Notes: generated by a model from the letters alone, not told the origin. A DNA stretch of 64,000 bases from an uncultured Pelagibacteraceae bacterium (GCA_902586485.1 CACIHO010000005.1:1-64000); one strand, 5' to 3'; positions 20,009 through 31,841 are shown, counted from the first letter of the stretch. Numbers and translations are program-made.

Positions 20009-21745
20009 CTATTTTTGAATTTGTTTTTCATAAAAACTTTTATATAGCTCTGATTTTTTAATCAATTCATCATGTTTTCCACTAGCTAATACTTTTCCAG
20101 AGTCAATAACATAAATATTATTTGAGCTTAAGATAGTAGATAATCTGTGAGCTATAACTATTGTAGTTTTATTTTTAGTTAATATCTTTAATGCATCTTG
20201 AATTTTATTTTCTGTCTCAGAGTCCAAAGATGAAGTGGCTTCGTCTAATAAAATAATAGAACTTTTTTTTAACATTGCGCGAGCAATAGATAATCTTTGT
20301 TTTTCACCTCCTGAAAGTCTTACTCCATTTTCACCTATTATAGTTTCAAATTTATTTGGTAAGTTACTTATGAATTCATCACAATAAGATAATTTAGAAA
20401 CTTCCATTATTTCTTCATTTGTTGCATTTTCATTTGCATATTTGATGTTATTTAGAATTGTATCATCAAACAAAGTTGTTTCTTGACTTACCATTGAAAT
20501 TTCTTTTCTTAATGATTTTAAAGTGCTTGAATAAATTGATTGACTATCAATTTGGATATCTCCTAATTGTGCATCATAAAATCTAGGAATTAAGTTAAGT
20601 ATTGTCGATTTTCCTGATCCACTATGACCAACTAAAGAGGTTATCTTACCACCTTCAAAATCAAGATTTATTGAGTCTAAAGTTTTTCCCTCTTTTACTT
20701 CATAAGCAAAACTTAAATTTTTAAATGAAATAGACCCGTTTCGAACAACTATAGATTTTGCACCAGATATATCATTAATATTATTCTCTTGGTCAATAAT
20801 AGGTAAAATTCTTGATGCTGCTGAGAGACCTTGGTTAACAACCATACTTAGCGTCGATAAAGATCTTACAGGCTGATAAGCCAACATCATAGCTGCTAAG
20901 AATGAAAAAAAATTGTTAATATCCACTTCACCTTTCATTATTAATTTTCCTGAATAAAAAATTAAAAAAGCAATCATCATACCTGTTAAAGTTTCCATGA
21001 TAGGTGACAATCTTACAAAAACTGTTTCAATTTTTTTACTTTTATTTTTTAATTGCTCTAAATGTTCACCTGCTTTTAAATTTTCAAAATCCTCTTTCTG
21101 AAAAATTTTAATTAACTTGTGATTTTTAAAAAGTTCTACAAGATAACTAGTTAAATATCCTGATTTTTGTTGAGCCTCAGTGGTTACTTTTCTAACTCTT
21201 TTCCCAAAAGTTTTTGCTGCTATACTTGCTAGAGGAATCATAATAATAGATATAATTGCGAGCTTCCAGTTTTGAAAAAACATAACACCCAGTAAACCGA
21301 TTAAAGTTAAACTATCCTTAAATAAAGTAAGTATTGCAGAGCTTAACAAATTTTTAATATGTGTTACATCATATGTTAGGTTCGAAATAAATTTACCAGA
21401 GTGTTTTTTATCAATTATTTGTGTATCAGCCTTAATTAAAGAGTTAACCATATCAACCTGCAAATTCTTTTTGATTTCCTCTCCAACACTTATCATAGTT
21501 GCTTTAGCTAGATATAAAGAAGAACCTTTAACAGTAAACGCAACTATGATTAACAACGGTATAATAATTATAAGAGTCTGGTCTTTGTCTATAAACAATT
21601 TTTTTATTGCGGGATCTAAAAGCCATGCAATTGCCGAAGTACTACCAGCAACTAATAATGAGAAAAAAACAGATAATATAATTTTATTTAAATATTTTTT
21701 TGTATAGTCTTTGTATAATCTTTTTAATATACTTGTTTTTTTCAT
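20009..21745 (-). CDS. MsbA-like lipid-exporting ABC transporter (fused permease and ATPase)
   Basis: A 578-residue half-transporter. About six membrane segments fill residues 20-310. The nucleotide-binding domain has Walker A GHSGSGKST (near 372), the signature LSGGEKQRLSIARA (near 477) and Walker B IILLDEATSSLD (near 498). Its position with waaA, lpxK and an LpxL-type acyltransferase suggests it flips lipid A-core (MsbA role); other exporters of this class look similar, so the substrate is inferred. The ubiA stop overlaps its start by four bases. Confidence 0.88.
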   Translation of the reverse strand: MKKTSILKRLYKDYTKKYLNKIILSVFFSLLVAGSTSAIAWLLDPAIKKLFIDKDQTLIIIIPLLIIVAFTVKGSSLYLAKATMISVGEEIKKNLQVDMVNSLIKADTQIIDKKHSGKFISNLTYDVTHIKNLLSSAILTLFKDSLTLIGLLGVMFFQNWKLAIISIIMIPLASIAAKTFGKRVRKVTTEAQQKSGYLTSYLVELFKNHKLIKIFQKEDFENLKAGEHLEQLKNKSKKIETVFVRLSPIMETLTGMMIAFLIFYSGKLIMKGEVDINNFFSFLAAMMLAYQPVRSLSTLSMVVNQGLSAASRILPIIDQENNINDISGAKSIVVRNGSISFKNLSFAYEVKEGKTLDSINLDFEGGKITSLVGHSGSGKSTILNLIPRFYDAQLGDIQIDSQSIYSSTLKSLRKEISMVSQETTLFDDTILNNIKYANENATNEEIMEVSKLSYCDEFISNLPNKFETIIGENGVRLSGGEKQRLSIARAMLKKSSIILLDEATSSLDSETENKIQDALKILTKNKTTIVIAHRLSTILSSNNIYVIDSGKVLASGKHDELIKKSELYKSFYEKQIQK

Positions 21746-22611
21746 ACTAAGTTTTTTGGAATTAAAATGGCAATTAATATAATTAGTCCTAGTAAATTGT
21801 TACTTTTAAAAGCCTTTAAACAGCTTGATGGATTTTCAGATTTAAATATTTTGATTTGATAAAAAAATAAATGCAAAAAAGGAAATATCATTAGCAAATA
21901 AAAAATATTATTTATTTTCATTAAATAACCTCCAATTAAAAAAAAACTCAATAAACCGGTGTAGCATACAAATAAAAAAATCTTCTCTTTCCCTTTGAAT
22001 TTTATTGATGTAGATTTAAGTCCTATTATTTCATCATCATTAATATCTTGGAATCCATATATTGTGTCGTATCCCAGTGTCCAAAATATGGCCCCAAAAT
22101 AAAATAAAAGTGGAATTAAATCTATTTCGCCTTTAATTGAAGTCCATCCAAGCAACAAACCATAATTAAAGGTAATACCTAAAAATAATTGTGGCCAATA
22201 AGTAAATCTTTTCATTAGTGGATATGTAAAAGCAAGCGGCATTGATCCAATGGCAAGAATTATCGTAATTGAATTAAAATTTAATAAAACTATGAATGCA
22301 AAAAAACATAATGCAACAGTATAAATTAAAGCAATTTTTACAGAAATTTTGCCTGATGCTATTGGTCGATCTTTAGTACGAAATACTTTAGCATCAAATT
22401 CTTTATCAAGTATATCGTTAACTATGCAACCGGCAGATCTCATCAAGACTGAACCTAAAAAAAATAATATTAAATAAAAAAAATAATCATTAATATTTTT
22501 TGAGAAGTCATATGCTAAAGTAAGTCCCCATGCGCAAGGCCAAAACAAAAGCATAAAACCTATAGGTTTTTGAAATCTTGTTAGATCAAAAAAAAGTTTT
22601 AAATGCTTCAT
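21742..22611 (-). CDS. ubiA: 4-hydroxybenzoate polyprenyltransferase
   Basis: An integral membrane prenyltransferase of ubiquinone synthesis, 289 residues with about eight membrane segments. The first Asp-rich motif is CIVNDILDKEFDAKVFRTKDRPIASG (residues near 62-87, diphosphate and magnesium binding) and the second is YGFQDINDDEIIGLKST (near 184). It supplies quinone for the bc1 and oxidase complexes encoded elsewhere in the window. Confidence 0.94.
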   Translation of the reverse strand: MKHLKLFFDLTRFQKPIGFMLLFWPCAWGLTLAYDFSKNINDYFFYLILFFLGSVLMRSAGCIVNDILDKEFDAKVFRTKDRPIASGKISVKIALIYTVALCFFAFIVLLNFNSITIILAIGSMPLAFTYPLMKRFTYWPQLFLGITFNYGLLLGWTSIKGEIDLIPLLFYFGAIFWTLGYDTIYGFQDINDDEIIGLKSTSIKFKGKEKIFLFVCYTGLLSFFLIGGYLMKINNIFYLLMIFPFLHLFFYQIKIFKSENPSSCLKAFKSNNLLGLIILIAILIPKNLV

Positions 22612-22660
22612 AATTTACTTGTAAATAACAAAGGCTATATTCATAATCAAATTGATTCGT

Positions 22661-23065
22661 ATGAATATAGATTACACAGTCACAGCTTTGATGTTTCCTG
22701 CAATTCCTTTGATGATGGCTGTTTATAGCAATAGATTTCATTCTCTAAGTATTTTAATCAGGCAACTACACGATGAGCATGTTTATGAAAAGCATATACC
22801 ACCAGAATGGAAAAAACAGTTTATCAATCTTAGTGGAAGAATAACTCTTTTAAGATGGACAATACTTTTCTCTTCGTTTGGATTTCTTTTTAATATGCTA
22901 ACTGTATTTGCTTTATATTTAGATGAGTTTTTTTTAGCTAGAGTAATTTTTGGATCTTGTTGTTTGTCAATGATAATTTCGATATTATTTTTTATTAGAG
23001 AAATTCAAATTTCAACTAATGCTCTTAAACTCCATATGTCGGATATGGATGTTAATGTTAATTAG
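22661..23065 (+). CDS. DUF2721 family membrane protein
   Basis: From ATG at 22661, 134 residues. It has three hydrophobic segments: residues 3-22, near 65-90 and near 95-115. The pattern MFPAIPLMMAVYSNRFHSLSILIRQLHDE followed by RITLLRWTILFSSFGFL resembles the DUF2721 family, whose function is unknown. An in-frame TTG three codons earlier is a weaker start. The gene overlaps the 3' end of the quinone oxidoreductase gene by eight bases. Confidence 0.7.
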   Translation: MNIDYTVTALMFPAIPLMMAVYSNRFHSLSILIRQLHDEHVYEKHIPPEWKKQFINLSGRITLLRWTILFSSFGFLFNMLTVFALYLDEFFLARVIFGSCCLSMIISILFFIREIQISTNALKLHMSDMDVNVN

Positions 23066-24032
23066 GAACTAATACAGCTGGACCTAAAATTTTTCTTCCT
23101 TCAAGATCTCGATGAGCTTGAATAACTTCTTCTAACATATATTTTTTAAATATTTTAATTTTTACTTTTCCGGAGCTTATTTTTTCAAACATTGTTTTTG
23201 AAGCTTCGTCCAACTCTTCTCTTGTTGATAGGTATTGTTGCATAGATGGTCTTACAAGATATAGCCCTTTCGGTTGAATGACTTTTGGCACATTAATATC
23301 TGACAACGGACCTGATGCGTTTCCAAATGAAACCATCATTCCTCTTATTGCCAAACATTCAATTGATCCATCTAATGTATCTTTACCAACACCATCATAG
23401 ACAACAGGAACACCCTTACCGTCAGTAATCTCTAAAACTTTTTTTGCAAAATCTTCTTTATTATAATTAATTACATGATCGTATCCATTTTCTTTTGCTA
23501 TATTTACTTTTTCATCTGATCCAACTGTACCAATAACAGTACAACCTAAACTTTTTGCCCATTGACCAAAAATCTGACCAACACCACCAGCAGCAGCGTG
23601 GAATAAAATTGTTTCTCCCGATTTAACTGGATAAGTTTTATGTAAAAGATAAAAAGTTGTTAATCCTTTTGTCATTAAAGTTGCTGCTATTTCAAGATCA
23701 ATTCCATCTGGTACTTTCACCAAATTTTTGGTTGGATAGTTTCTGTGTGAACAATATGAACCTAAAGGAATACCTGCATAAGAAATTTTATCACCAACTT
23801 TGAAGTCATTTACATTTTCTCCAACATCAGTAATAACTCCAGCACCTTCTAAACCTAAACCAATCGGTAGTTTTAATGGGTACAAACCTGATCGATGATA
23901 AGTATCAATGTAGTTGAGACCAATTGCTTTTTGTTCAATGGTTACTTGATCTGGATCAGGTTTATCTAAAGATATATCCTTGACTTCTAAAACTTCAGGT
24001 CCACCGGTTTTATTTATTTCTACAGCTTTCAT
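23058..24032 (-). CDS. NADPH:quinone oxidoreductase (medium-chain dehydrogenase family)
   Basis: A 324-residue zinc-independent MDR enzyme resembling QorA. It has GLNYIDTYHRSGLYPLKLP (near 37-55), GLEGAGVITDVG (near 60) and the cofactor-binding AAAGGVGQIFGQWAKSLG (near 146-163). The catalytic-zinc cysteine and histidine ligands of alcohol dehydrogenases are lacking. It likely reduces small quinones with NADPH. It sits three bases after the pirin gene on the same strand. Confidence 0.88.
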   Translation of the reverse strand: MKAVEINKTGGPEVLEVKDISLDKPDPDQVTIEQKAIGLNYIDTYHRSGLYPLKLPIGLGLEGAGVITDVGENVNDFKVGDKISYAGIPLGSYCSHRNYPTKNLVKVPDGIDLEIAATLMTKGLTTFYLLHKTYPVKSGETILFHAAAGGVGQIFGQWAKSLGCTVIGTVGSDEKVNIAKENGYDHVINYNKEDFAKKVLEITDGKGVPVVYDGVGKDTLDGSIECLAIRGMMVSFGNASGPLSDINVPKVIQPKGLYLVRPSMQQYLSTREELDEASKTMFEKISSGKVKIKIFKKYMLEEVIQAHRDLEGRKILGPAVLVPN

Positions 24033-24035
24033 AAT

Positions 24036-24872
24036 TTATTTTACAAACGAACCATTATGATAATCTTGAACTGCTTGCAAGATTTCTGCTTTAGTATTCA
24101 TGACAAATGGTCCACCTCTAGCTATTTCTTCATTAATAGGTTTACCTGAAATGACTAAGAATTTGGCATTTGATTTAGCTTTAACTATTAAATCTTCGCC
24201 CTTTGTTAAAAGTATTAAAGTACTATCTTTAACATTTTCATGTTTATTTTTACCAACTTCAATTTCACCACTAATTAAATAAATAAAAGTATTGTGAGTA
24301 GATGGTAATTTAAAATTGAACTCTTTATCTTTGTTTAATTCTACATCAAAATAAACTGGCTCAACGTTATGACCTTTTACTGGTCCTTCAGCTTTTTCAA
24401 ATTTTCCAGCTATTACTTTTAATTGTTTATCATCATCTTTATGAACACTCATTTTATCAGCATCAATATAAAGATATTCAGGCTTACTCATTTTTAATTT
24501 AGCAGGCATGTTAATCCACAATTGAAATCCATGAAGTTTACCTTCTTTCATTGCAGGCATTTCAGAATGAATAATTCCACTTCCTGTTTTCATCCACTGA
24601 ACGTCTCCTGCAGTCATTCTACCTTCACCACCAGTACTATCTTTATGTTCAAAATCTCCAGCGAGCATGTAAGTCACCGTTTCAATGCCTCGATGGGGGT
24701 GGGGTGGAAAACCAGCAATATAATCCTCACTATTTTCAGATCCAAATTCATCTAACATTAAAAAAGGATCAAAGTAATTTGGCTCAACACCAATACTTCT
24801 TTTTAATTTAACTCCAGCACCGTCAGAAGCAGGTATAGGGTCAATAATTTTACTAACTTCAATATTTTTCAT
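24036..24872 (-). CDS. Pirin family protein
   Basis: A 278-residue bicupin. The N-terminal cupin contains the metal-binding pattern GFPPHPHRGIETVTYM (near 54-69) and DSTGGEGRMTAGDVQWMKTGSGIIHSE, which are pirin signatures; the C-terminal cupin is less conserved (HNTFIYLISGEIEVG). Bacterial pirins of this type have quercetin dioxygenase or regulatory roles; which applies here is unknown. It lies between a haloacid dehalogenase and a quinone reductase gene with short spacing. Confidence 0.9.
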   Translation of the reverse strand: MKNIEVSKIIDPIPASDGAGVKLKRSIGVEPNYFDPFLMLDEFGSENSEDYIAGFPPHPHRGIETVTYMLAGDFEHKDSTGGEGRMTAGDVQWMKTGSGIIHSEMPAMKEGKLHGFQLWINMPAKLKMSKPEYLYIDADKMSVHKDDDKQLKVIAGKFEKAEGPVKGHNVEPVYFDVELNKDKEFNFKLPSTHNTFIYLISGEIEVGKNKHENVKDSTLILLTKGEDLIVKAKSNAKFLVISGKPINEEIARGGPFVMNTKAEILQAVQDYHNGSFVK

Positions 24873-24892
24873 ATTTTGAAAATAAGAACTTT

Positions 24893-25555
24893 TTATAACA
24901 TATCAAGTAACTTACTAAGATCTTTAATTTGATTTTTTGGGACATAATCTAGATTATCAAAAGTATTGTTGTATCTATTAACCCAAATAGAGTTATAACC
25001 ATAGTTTCCACCACCCGAAACATCCCAAGTATTTGCGCTTAAAAAAACAACTTCATTTTTTTGAATTTGATATTTGTTTGTTGGAAGATCGTAAACTTTA
25101 GAGTCTGGTTTATAAACCCCAACCTCTTCAATTGAAAAAATATTATCAAATATATTTTCTAAATTATTGCTCTTAACCAATTTATCAAGAAGGGAAGGAG
25201 TACCATTTGAAAGAATAGCAAGCTTAAAATCTTTTTCTTTTAATGATTTTAAAACTTCAGGAACTTCTTTAAATGGTGAAAGAATTTTATAAAGATCTAA
25301 TAACTCATTTCTCATTGAAGAGTCTATCTCATAAGTTTTCATTGATTTATCCAAACTATCCTCTGTTACCTGCCAAAAATCCTTGTGACGTTTCATTAAA
25401 CTTCTAAGCCAAGTATATTCTAATTGTGTTGTTCTCCAATAATTGGCGAAACCTTCCCACTTATCACCTATTTTATCTTTACATTTTTCAGCTGCTGAAT
25501 TGACATCAAATAAGGTGCCGTATGCATCAAAAATTATTGCTTTAATATTTTTCAT
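24893..25555 (-). CDS. Haloacid dehalogenase type II-like hydrolase
   Basis: A 220-residue HAD protein. IIFDAYGTLFDVNSAAE (near 7-23) gives the nucleophile Asp in the context typical of L-2-haloacid dehalogenases. ILSNGTPSLLDKLVK (near 114) is motif II, VYKPDSKVYDL the Lys motif, and FLSANTWDVSGGGNYGYNSIWVNR the C-terminal catalytic region (SANxWD, GxxxxGY). Family resemblance to 2-haloacid dehalogenase is clear; the physiological substrate is not. It diverges from rsmE with a 16-base gap. Confidence 0.82.
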   Translation of the reverse strand: MKNIKAIIFDAYGTLFDVNSAAEKCKDKIGDKWEGFANYWRTTQLEYTWLRSLMKRHKDFWQVTEDSLDKSMKTYEIDSSMRNELLDLYKILSPFKEVPEVLKSLKEKDFKLAILSNGTPSLLDKLVKSNNLENIFDNIFSIEEVGVYKPDSKVYDLPTNKYQIQKNEVVFLSANTWDVSGGGNYGYNSIWVNRYNNTFDNLDYVPKNQIKDLSKLLDML

Positions 25556-25571
25556 AAACTAACTTATCAAT

Positions 25572-26270
25572 ATGAGTAACATTAGATTATTTTATTCAAA
25601 AAGTTTATCTCTTAATTTAACTGACAAACTTGATAAATCTCAATCTCACTATGTTTCAAAAGTAATGAGACTTAAAGAAAAAGAAGTTTTTTCTCTTTTT
25701 AATGTTAGTGGAGAATGGGAAGCGAAAATCGTAAATATCACAAAAAGCATAGTTGAATTTAATGTTACGAAACAATTAAGACAGAAAGAAAATACCAAAG
25801 AACTCTGGTTAGCTTTCTCTCCAATAAAATCAAATTACTTTAATTTCATGATCCAAAAAGCAACGGAGCTTGGGGTAACTAAGTTTTTGCCAGTCATCTT
25901 TGAAAGGACGATTGTTAGAAAGATAAATAAAGAGAGATTGGAAAAAGTAATCATAGAAGCAGCTGAACAGTCAAATAGAATTACAGTTCCATCAATTGAG
26001 GATCCTCAAAAATTAAAAAGCTTTTTAAATAATGATATGGATTTAATTTTTACTGATCTCAACACTGCTAATACAAAAATTGAAATTAAAAAGTTAACTA
26101 TAAAACCCACTTGTGTAATCATAGGACCAGAGGGAGATTTTTCTGAGGAGGAGAGGGAAGAGATTCTTAAATTTAATGGTGTTCAGCCTATTAAAATCAA
26201 TGAAAACATATTGAGATCTGAAACGGCTGTAATTTCTGCTCTATCGATCATAAATTATGCCATTAATTGA
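25572..26270 (+). CDS. rsmE: 16S rRNA (uracil1498-N3)-methyltransferase RsmE
   Basis: A SPOUT-class rRNA methyltransferase of 232 residues. It has an N-terminal PUA-like domain (LTDKLDKSQSHYVSKVMRLK), KATELGVTKFLPVIFERT (near 97), the AAEQSNRITVP block (near 136), and the knotted SAM-binding segment IIGPEGDFSEEE with LRSETAVISALSIIN at the end. All are typical of RsmE. Confidence 0.95.
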   Translation: MSNIRLFYSKSLSLNLTDKLDKSQSHYVSKVMRLKEKEVFSLFNVSGEWEAKIVNITKSIVEFNVTKQLRQKENTKELWLAFSPIKSNYFNFMIQKATELGVTKFLPVIFERTIVRKINKERLEKVIIEAAEQSNRITVPSIEDPQKLKSFLNNDMDLIFTDLNTANTKIEIKKLTIKPTCVIIGPEGDFSEEEREEILKFNGVQPIKINENILRSETAVISALSIINYAIN

Positions 26271-26331
26271 TATTTTGTCGCTAAAAGTAAAAGTGTATTT
26301 TTTTAAAAGACACTCTATATAGGGTAAAAAA

Positions 26332-28783
<2,452 letters not shown>

Positions 28784-28816
28784 ATATAGCAAAGAAGATT
28801 TTTTAACTTTAAATTA

Positions 28817-29728
28817 ATGATTAAGTCTAAATTAAAAAATAGAAACTTATCTCAAGAAGACGCCTTTAATTTATCTGAATTATTTAAATTAATGAAACCA
28901 AGAGTAATGTCTTTGGTTATATTTACATGCGCAGTTGGATTGTTAATGGCTCCCAATATAATTCCAACAAGAGATGCAATCGTTGGAATAATTTTAGTTT
29001 CAATTGGAGCAGGAGCAGCTGGAGCTTTAAATATGTGGTACGAGTCAGATTTAGATGCTCTTATGACAAGAACTTGTTTGAGACCGATTCCGACAGGTAA
29101 GGTAAATAGAAATCAAGCACTAGTATTTGGAATTTCTCTTTCAATTTTTTCTGTAATTGCGCTTGATTATTATTCAAATAGAATATCAGCAATTTTATTA
29201 CTTTTTACTATTTTGTTTTATGTGTTTGTTTACACAATTTGGTTAAAAAGAAAAACTCCACAAAATATAGTGATAGGAGGAGCTGCAGGAGCATTACCCC
29301 CAGTGATTGGTTGGACTATAGCTACCAACTCTTTAACTTTTGAGCCAATTACATTCTTTTTGATTATATTCTTTTGGACCCCTTCACATTTTTGGGCTTT
29401 AAGTTTGTATAAATCAGATGATTACAAAAAAGCGAAAATTCCAATGCTTCCACTAACAAATGGTGTTGAGAGTACAAAATTAAACATATTTGTTTATTCT
29501 TTAATAATGTTACCAGTAATTGTTTTACCTTATTCCATTGGTTTTGTGGGCATAACTTTTTTACTTCCATCATTAATTTTGACAATTTATTATAATTATT
29601 TATGTTTCGAACTTTATAAATTTAAAAAAAATAAATTTGATTCAAAAAAAGCAAAATCTATTTTTGGATATTCAATTTTGTATCTATTTTTAATTTTTGT
29701 TCTTTTTTTAATTGATAAAATTTTATGA
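28817..29728 (+). CDS. ctaB: Protoheme IX farnesyltransferase
   Basis: Makes heme O from protoheme, needed for the aa3 oxidase. It has 303 residues and several membrane segments. Motifs are KPRVMSLVIFTCAVGLL (near 27), NMWYESDLDALMTRTCLRPIPTG (near 72-94, the Asp-rich prenyl-binding region) and FFWTPSHFWALSLYKSDDYKKAKIPMLP (near 190-217). It overlaps the small downstream gene by four bases (ATGA). Confidence 0.96.
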   Translation: MIKSKLKNRNLSQEDAFNLSELFKLMKPRVMSLVIFTCAVGLLMAPNIIPTRDAIVGIILVSIGAGAAGALNMWYESDLDALMTRTCLRPIPTGKVNRNQALVFGISLSIFSVIALDYYSNRISAILLLFTILFYVFVYTIWLKRKTPQNIVIGGAAGALPPVIGWTIATNSLTFEPITFFLIIFFWTPSHFWALSLYKSDDYKKAKIPMLPLTNGVESTKLNIFVYSLIMLPVIVLPYSIGFVGITFLLPSLILTIYYNYLCFELYKFKKNKFDSKKAKSIFGYSILYLFLIFVLFLIDKIL

Positions 29729-29850
29729 TAACACCTGATAAGAAAACAAAGAAAAAAAATATTATAACTGCAATAGCAATTTTAGCGTTTATGGTATTTT
29801 TATTTGTTTTTACTTTATACAACGTTGGAGTATTTGATAGACAGATATGA
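29725..29850 (+). CDS. 41-residue single-span membrane protein in the oxidase operon (CoxF-like)
   Basis: I translated this frame by hand: MITPDKKTKKKNIITAIAI, a hydrophobic span, then FTLYNVGVFDRQI and TGA. A Lys-rich cytosolic start precedes one membrane helix (about residues 13-34). It overlaps ctaB by ATGA at 29725-29728 and ctaG by ATGA at 29847-29850, so it is translationally coupled on both sides. Small membrane proteins between ctaB and ctaG are seen in other alphaproteobacteria and are called CoxF or oxidase assembly proteins. The coupling makes it very likely real. Confidence 0.8.
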   Translation: MITPDKKTKKKNIITAIAILAFMVFLFVFTLYNVGVFDRQI

Positions 29851-30380
29851 TTAAAGGCAAAACATTAACTCCTTTACTTTTAGCTGGGATTTTTATCCTT
29901 ATGTTAGGATTGTCTTTTGCAGCAGTGCCTTTGTATGATTTGTTCTGTAGAGTTACTGGTTTTGGAGGAACAACCCAGGTTTCAAAAGAAGCTCCAAAAA
30001 TAGTCTTAGACAAGGTTGTAAGTGTGAGGTTTGATACAAATGTGAACAACCTTGATTGGAATTTCAAAGCAAAATCAAACGTGATTGATGTGAAAGTTGG
30101 CCAGGTCAACAGAATTGAATTTGAAGTAGAGAATTTAGGAAACGAAACGACTCATGGTGTAGCTAGTTTTAATGTTTCACCAGCAAGTTTTGGCAAATAT
30201 TACAGTAAATTAGGATGTTTTTGTTTTGAAAAACAAGAGTTGAAGGCAGGAGAGAAGGCAACTTACGTAATGACTTTCTATTTAGACCCTGACCTTGTGA
30301 ACGATCCAACTACAAGAAATCTACAAGATGTAACTATGTCGTACACTTTTTTCTCGACAGATTACTATAAACAATCATAA
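29847..30380 (+). CDS. ctaG: Cytochrome c oxidase assembly protein CtaG/Cox11
   Basis: A copper chaperone that delivers CuB to subunit I, 177 residues. It has a single N-terminal membrane anchor, VPLYDLFCRVTGFGGT (near 27-42), and the conserved copper-binding motif in YYSKLGCFCFEKQEL (near 113-127), followed by MTFYLDPDL. Full length for the family. Confidence 0.97.
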   Translation: MIKGKTLTPLLLAGIFILMLGLSFAAVPLYDLFCRVTGFGGTTQVSKEAPKIVLDKVVSVRFDTNVNNLDWNFKAKSNVIDVKVGQVNRIEFEVENLGNETTHGVASFNVSPASFGKYYSKLGCFCFEKQELKAGEKATYVMTFYLDPDLVNDPTTRNLQDVTMSYTFFSTDYYKQS

Positions 30381-30389
30381 TCACGAAAA

Positions 30390-31178
30390 ATGTCAGCAGA
30401 AAAAAAACACGATTACCACTTAGTTGATCCAAGTCCCTGGCCAATCTATACATCTTTTGCATGCTTAGTATTAGCTATAGGTGCAATTTTTTATATGCAT
30501 AACGGTATTTCATGGGGAATGTATCTTGGTTTAGCTTTGTTAATTTATGGTGCATATATGTGGTTTAGAGATGTAGTAATCGAAGCTGAACATCAAGGTC
30601 ATCACACTCCCGTTGTTCAAATTCATCATAGATATGGAATGACTTTATTTATTGCTTCAGAGGTAATGTTCTTTGTTGCATGGTTCTGGGCTTACTTTGA
30701 CATAAGCTTGTTTCCAAATGAATTTGTTGGAAATGTATGGCCACCAAAAGATATTGAAACATTTGATCCTTGGGACATTCCTTTGATTAATACTTTAGTT
30801 TTATTATTATCAGGAACAACTGTCACTTGGGCCCATCACTCTTTATTGGAGGATGATAGAAAAGGATTTATACAAGGGTTAACTTTAACAGTAATACTAG
30901 GTTTCTTTTTCACGTTATTACAAGCATATGAATACCATCATGCTACTTTTACCTACTCAGGCCATATTTATGGAGCAGTATTTTATATGGCAACAGGTTT
31001 TCACGGTTTTCATGTGATTATCGGAACAATTTTTTTGGCGGTATGTTTGTGGAGAGGAAGGCTTGGTCATTTCACAAAAGATCATCATTTTGGATTTGAA
31101 GCAGCTGCTTGGTACTGGCATTTTGTTGATGTAGTGTGGCTCTTCTTATTTGCTGCAATATATATTTGGGGAAGTTAA
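30390..31178 (+). CDS. coxC: Cytochrome c oxidase subunit III
   Basis: A 262-residue, seven-span membrane subunit. HDYHLVDPSPWPIYTS at the N-terminus, EVMFFVAWFWAYF (near 90), LLLSGTTVTWAHHSL (near 137) and TGFHGFHVIIGTIFL (near 196) are family hallmarks, as is the C-terminal AAWYWHFVDVVWLFLF. It follows ctaG by nine bases. Confidence 0.98.
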   Translation: MSAEKKHDYHLVDPSPWPIYTSFACLVLAIGAIFYMHNGISWGMYLGLALLIYGAYMWFRDVVIEAEHQGHHTPVVQIHHRYGMTLFIASEVMFFVAWFWAYFDISLFPNEFVGNVWPPKDIETFDPWDIPLINTLVLLLSGTTVTWAHHSLLEDDRKGFIQGLTLTVILGFFFTLLQAYEYHHATFTYSGHIYGAVFYMATGFHGFHVIIGTIFLAVCLWRGRLGHFTKDHHFGFEAAAWYWHFVDVVWLFLFAAIYIWGS

Positions 31179-31187
31179 TTTTTATCC

Positions 31188-31841
31188 TTGAAGAATAAAT
31201 TTCTATTTTCAGTATTTGTTTATTTTATTATTTTAACTCTTCTCTCTCTAGGGTTTTGGCAAATTTATAGATTAAATTGGAAATTAGAATTAATTGAGCA
31301 AATAGAAAATTCTTTAAAAAAATACCCAGTGGAATTATCCAACATTGAAAAAAAAAACTATCTTAGAATAAAGACAAGTGGAGATATTGATTTTGACAAA
31401 CAAATTTACTTGTACAATTTAAATGATGCAGGGAAACCTGGATTTGAGGTAATTAATCCAATAAAAATTGGTGATGAAAATTACTTAATGAATAGGGGAT
31501 GGATACCTTTTGAAAAAAAAGATCTACCTGAAATAAATTTAGTTGATCAAAATCAAATAGTCGGCACTCTTATGCTACAAACTAAACCAAGTACATTCAA
31601 ACCAGAAAACGATATTGAGAAAAATTATTGGTTTACTTTGAATAGAGAAGATGTTTTAAAATTTACTGGTAGAAATTTTTCAGATTATGTCATTTATTTA
31701 AACGGTGAATATAAAATTCCAAAACCAAGAGTGATTACTGCCAAAATTTCAAATAATCATAAGAAGTATGCTATTACTTGGTTTTCTATGGCGATTTCGA
31801 TCCTTTTAATATATTTATATTTTAGGAAAAAAAATTATTAA
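31188..31841 (+). CDS. SURF1-family cytochrome oxidase assembly protein
   Basis: A 217-residue protein with two membrane helices flanking a soluble domain, as in SURF1/Shy1, which helps insert heme a. Motifs are LGFWQIYRLNWKLELI (near 21-36), PGFEVINPIKIGDENYLMNRGWIPF (near 84-108) and a C-terminal YAITWFSMAISILLIYLYF. The start appears to be TTG at 31188, ten bases after the coxC stop; no in-frame ATG lies close enough to keep the first helix. Confidence 0.85.
   Translation: MKNKFLFSVFVYFIILTLLSLGFWQIYRLNWKLELIEQIENSLKKYPVELSNIEKKNYLRIKTSGDIDFDKQIYLYNLNDAGKPGFEVINPIKIGDENYLMNRGWIPFEKKDLPEINLVDQNQIVGTLMLQTKPSTFKPENDIEKNYWFTLNREDVLKFTGRNFSDYVIYLNGEYKIPKPRVITAKISNNHKKYAITWFSMAISILLIYLYFRKKNY

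Noticed and set aside
26271-26331. Riboswitch or structured leader before coxB
   Set aside because: The 61-base gap has a TATA-like box but no stable stem-loop with GC pairs or known riboswitch core.
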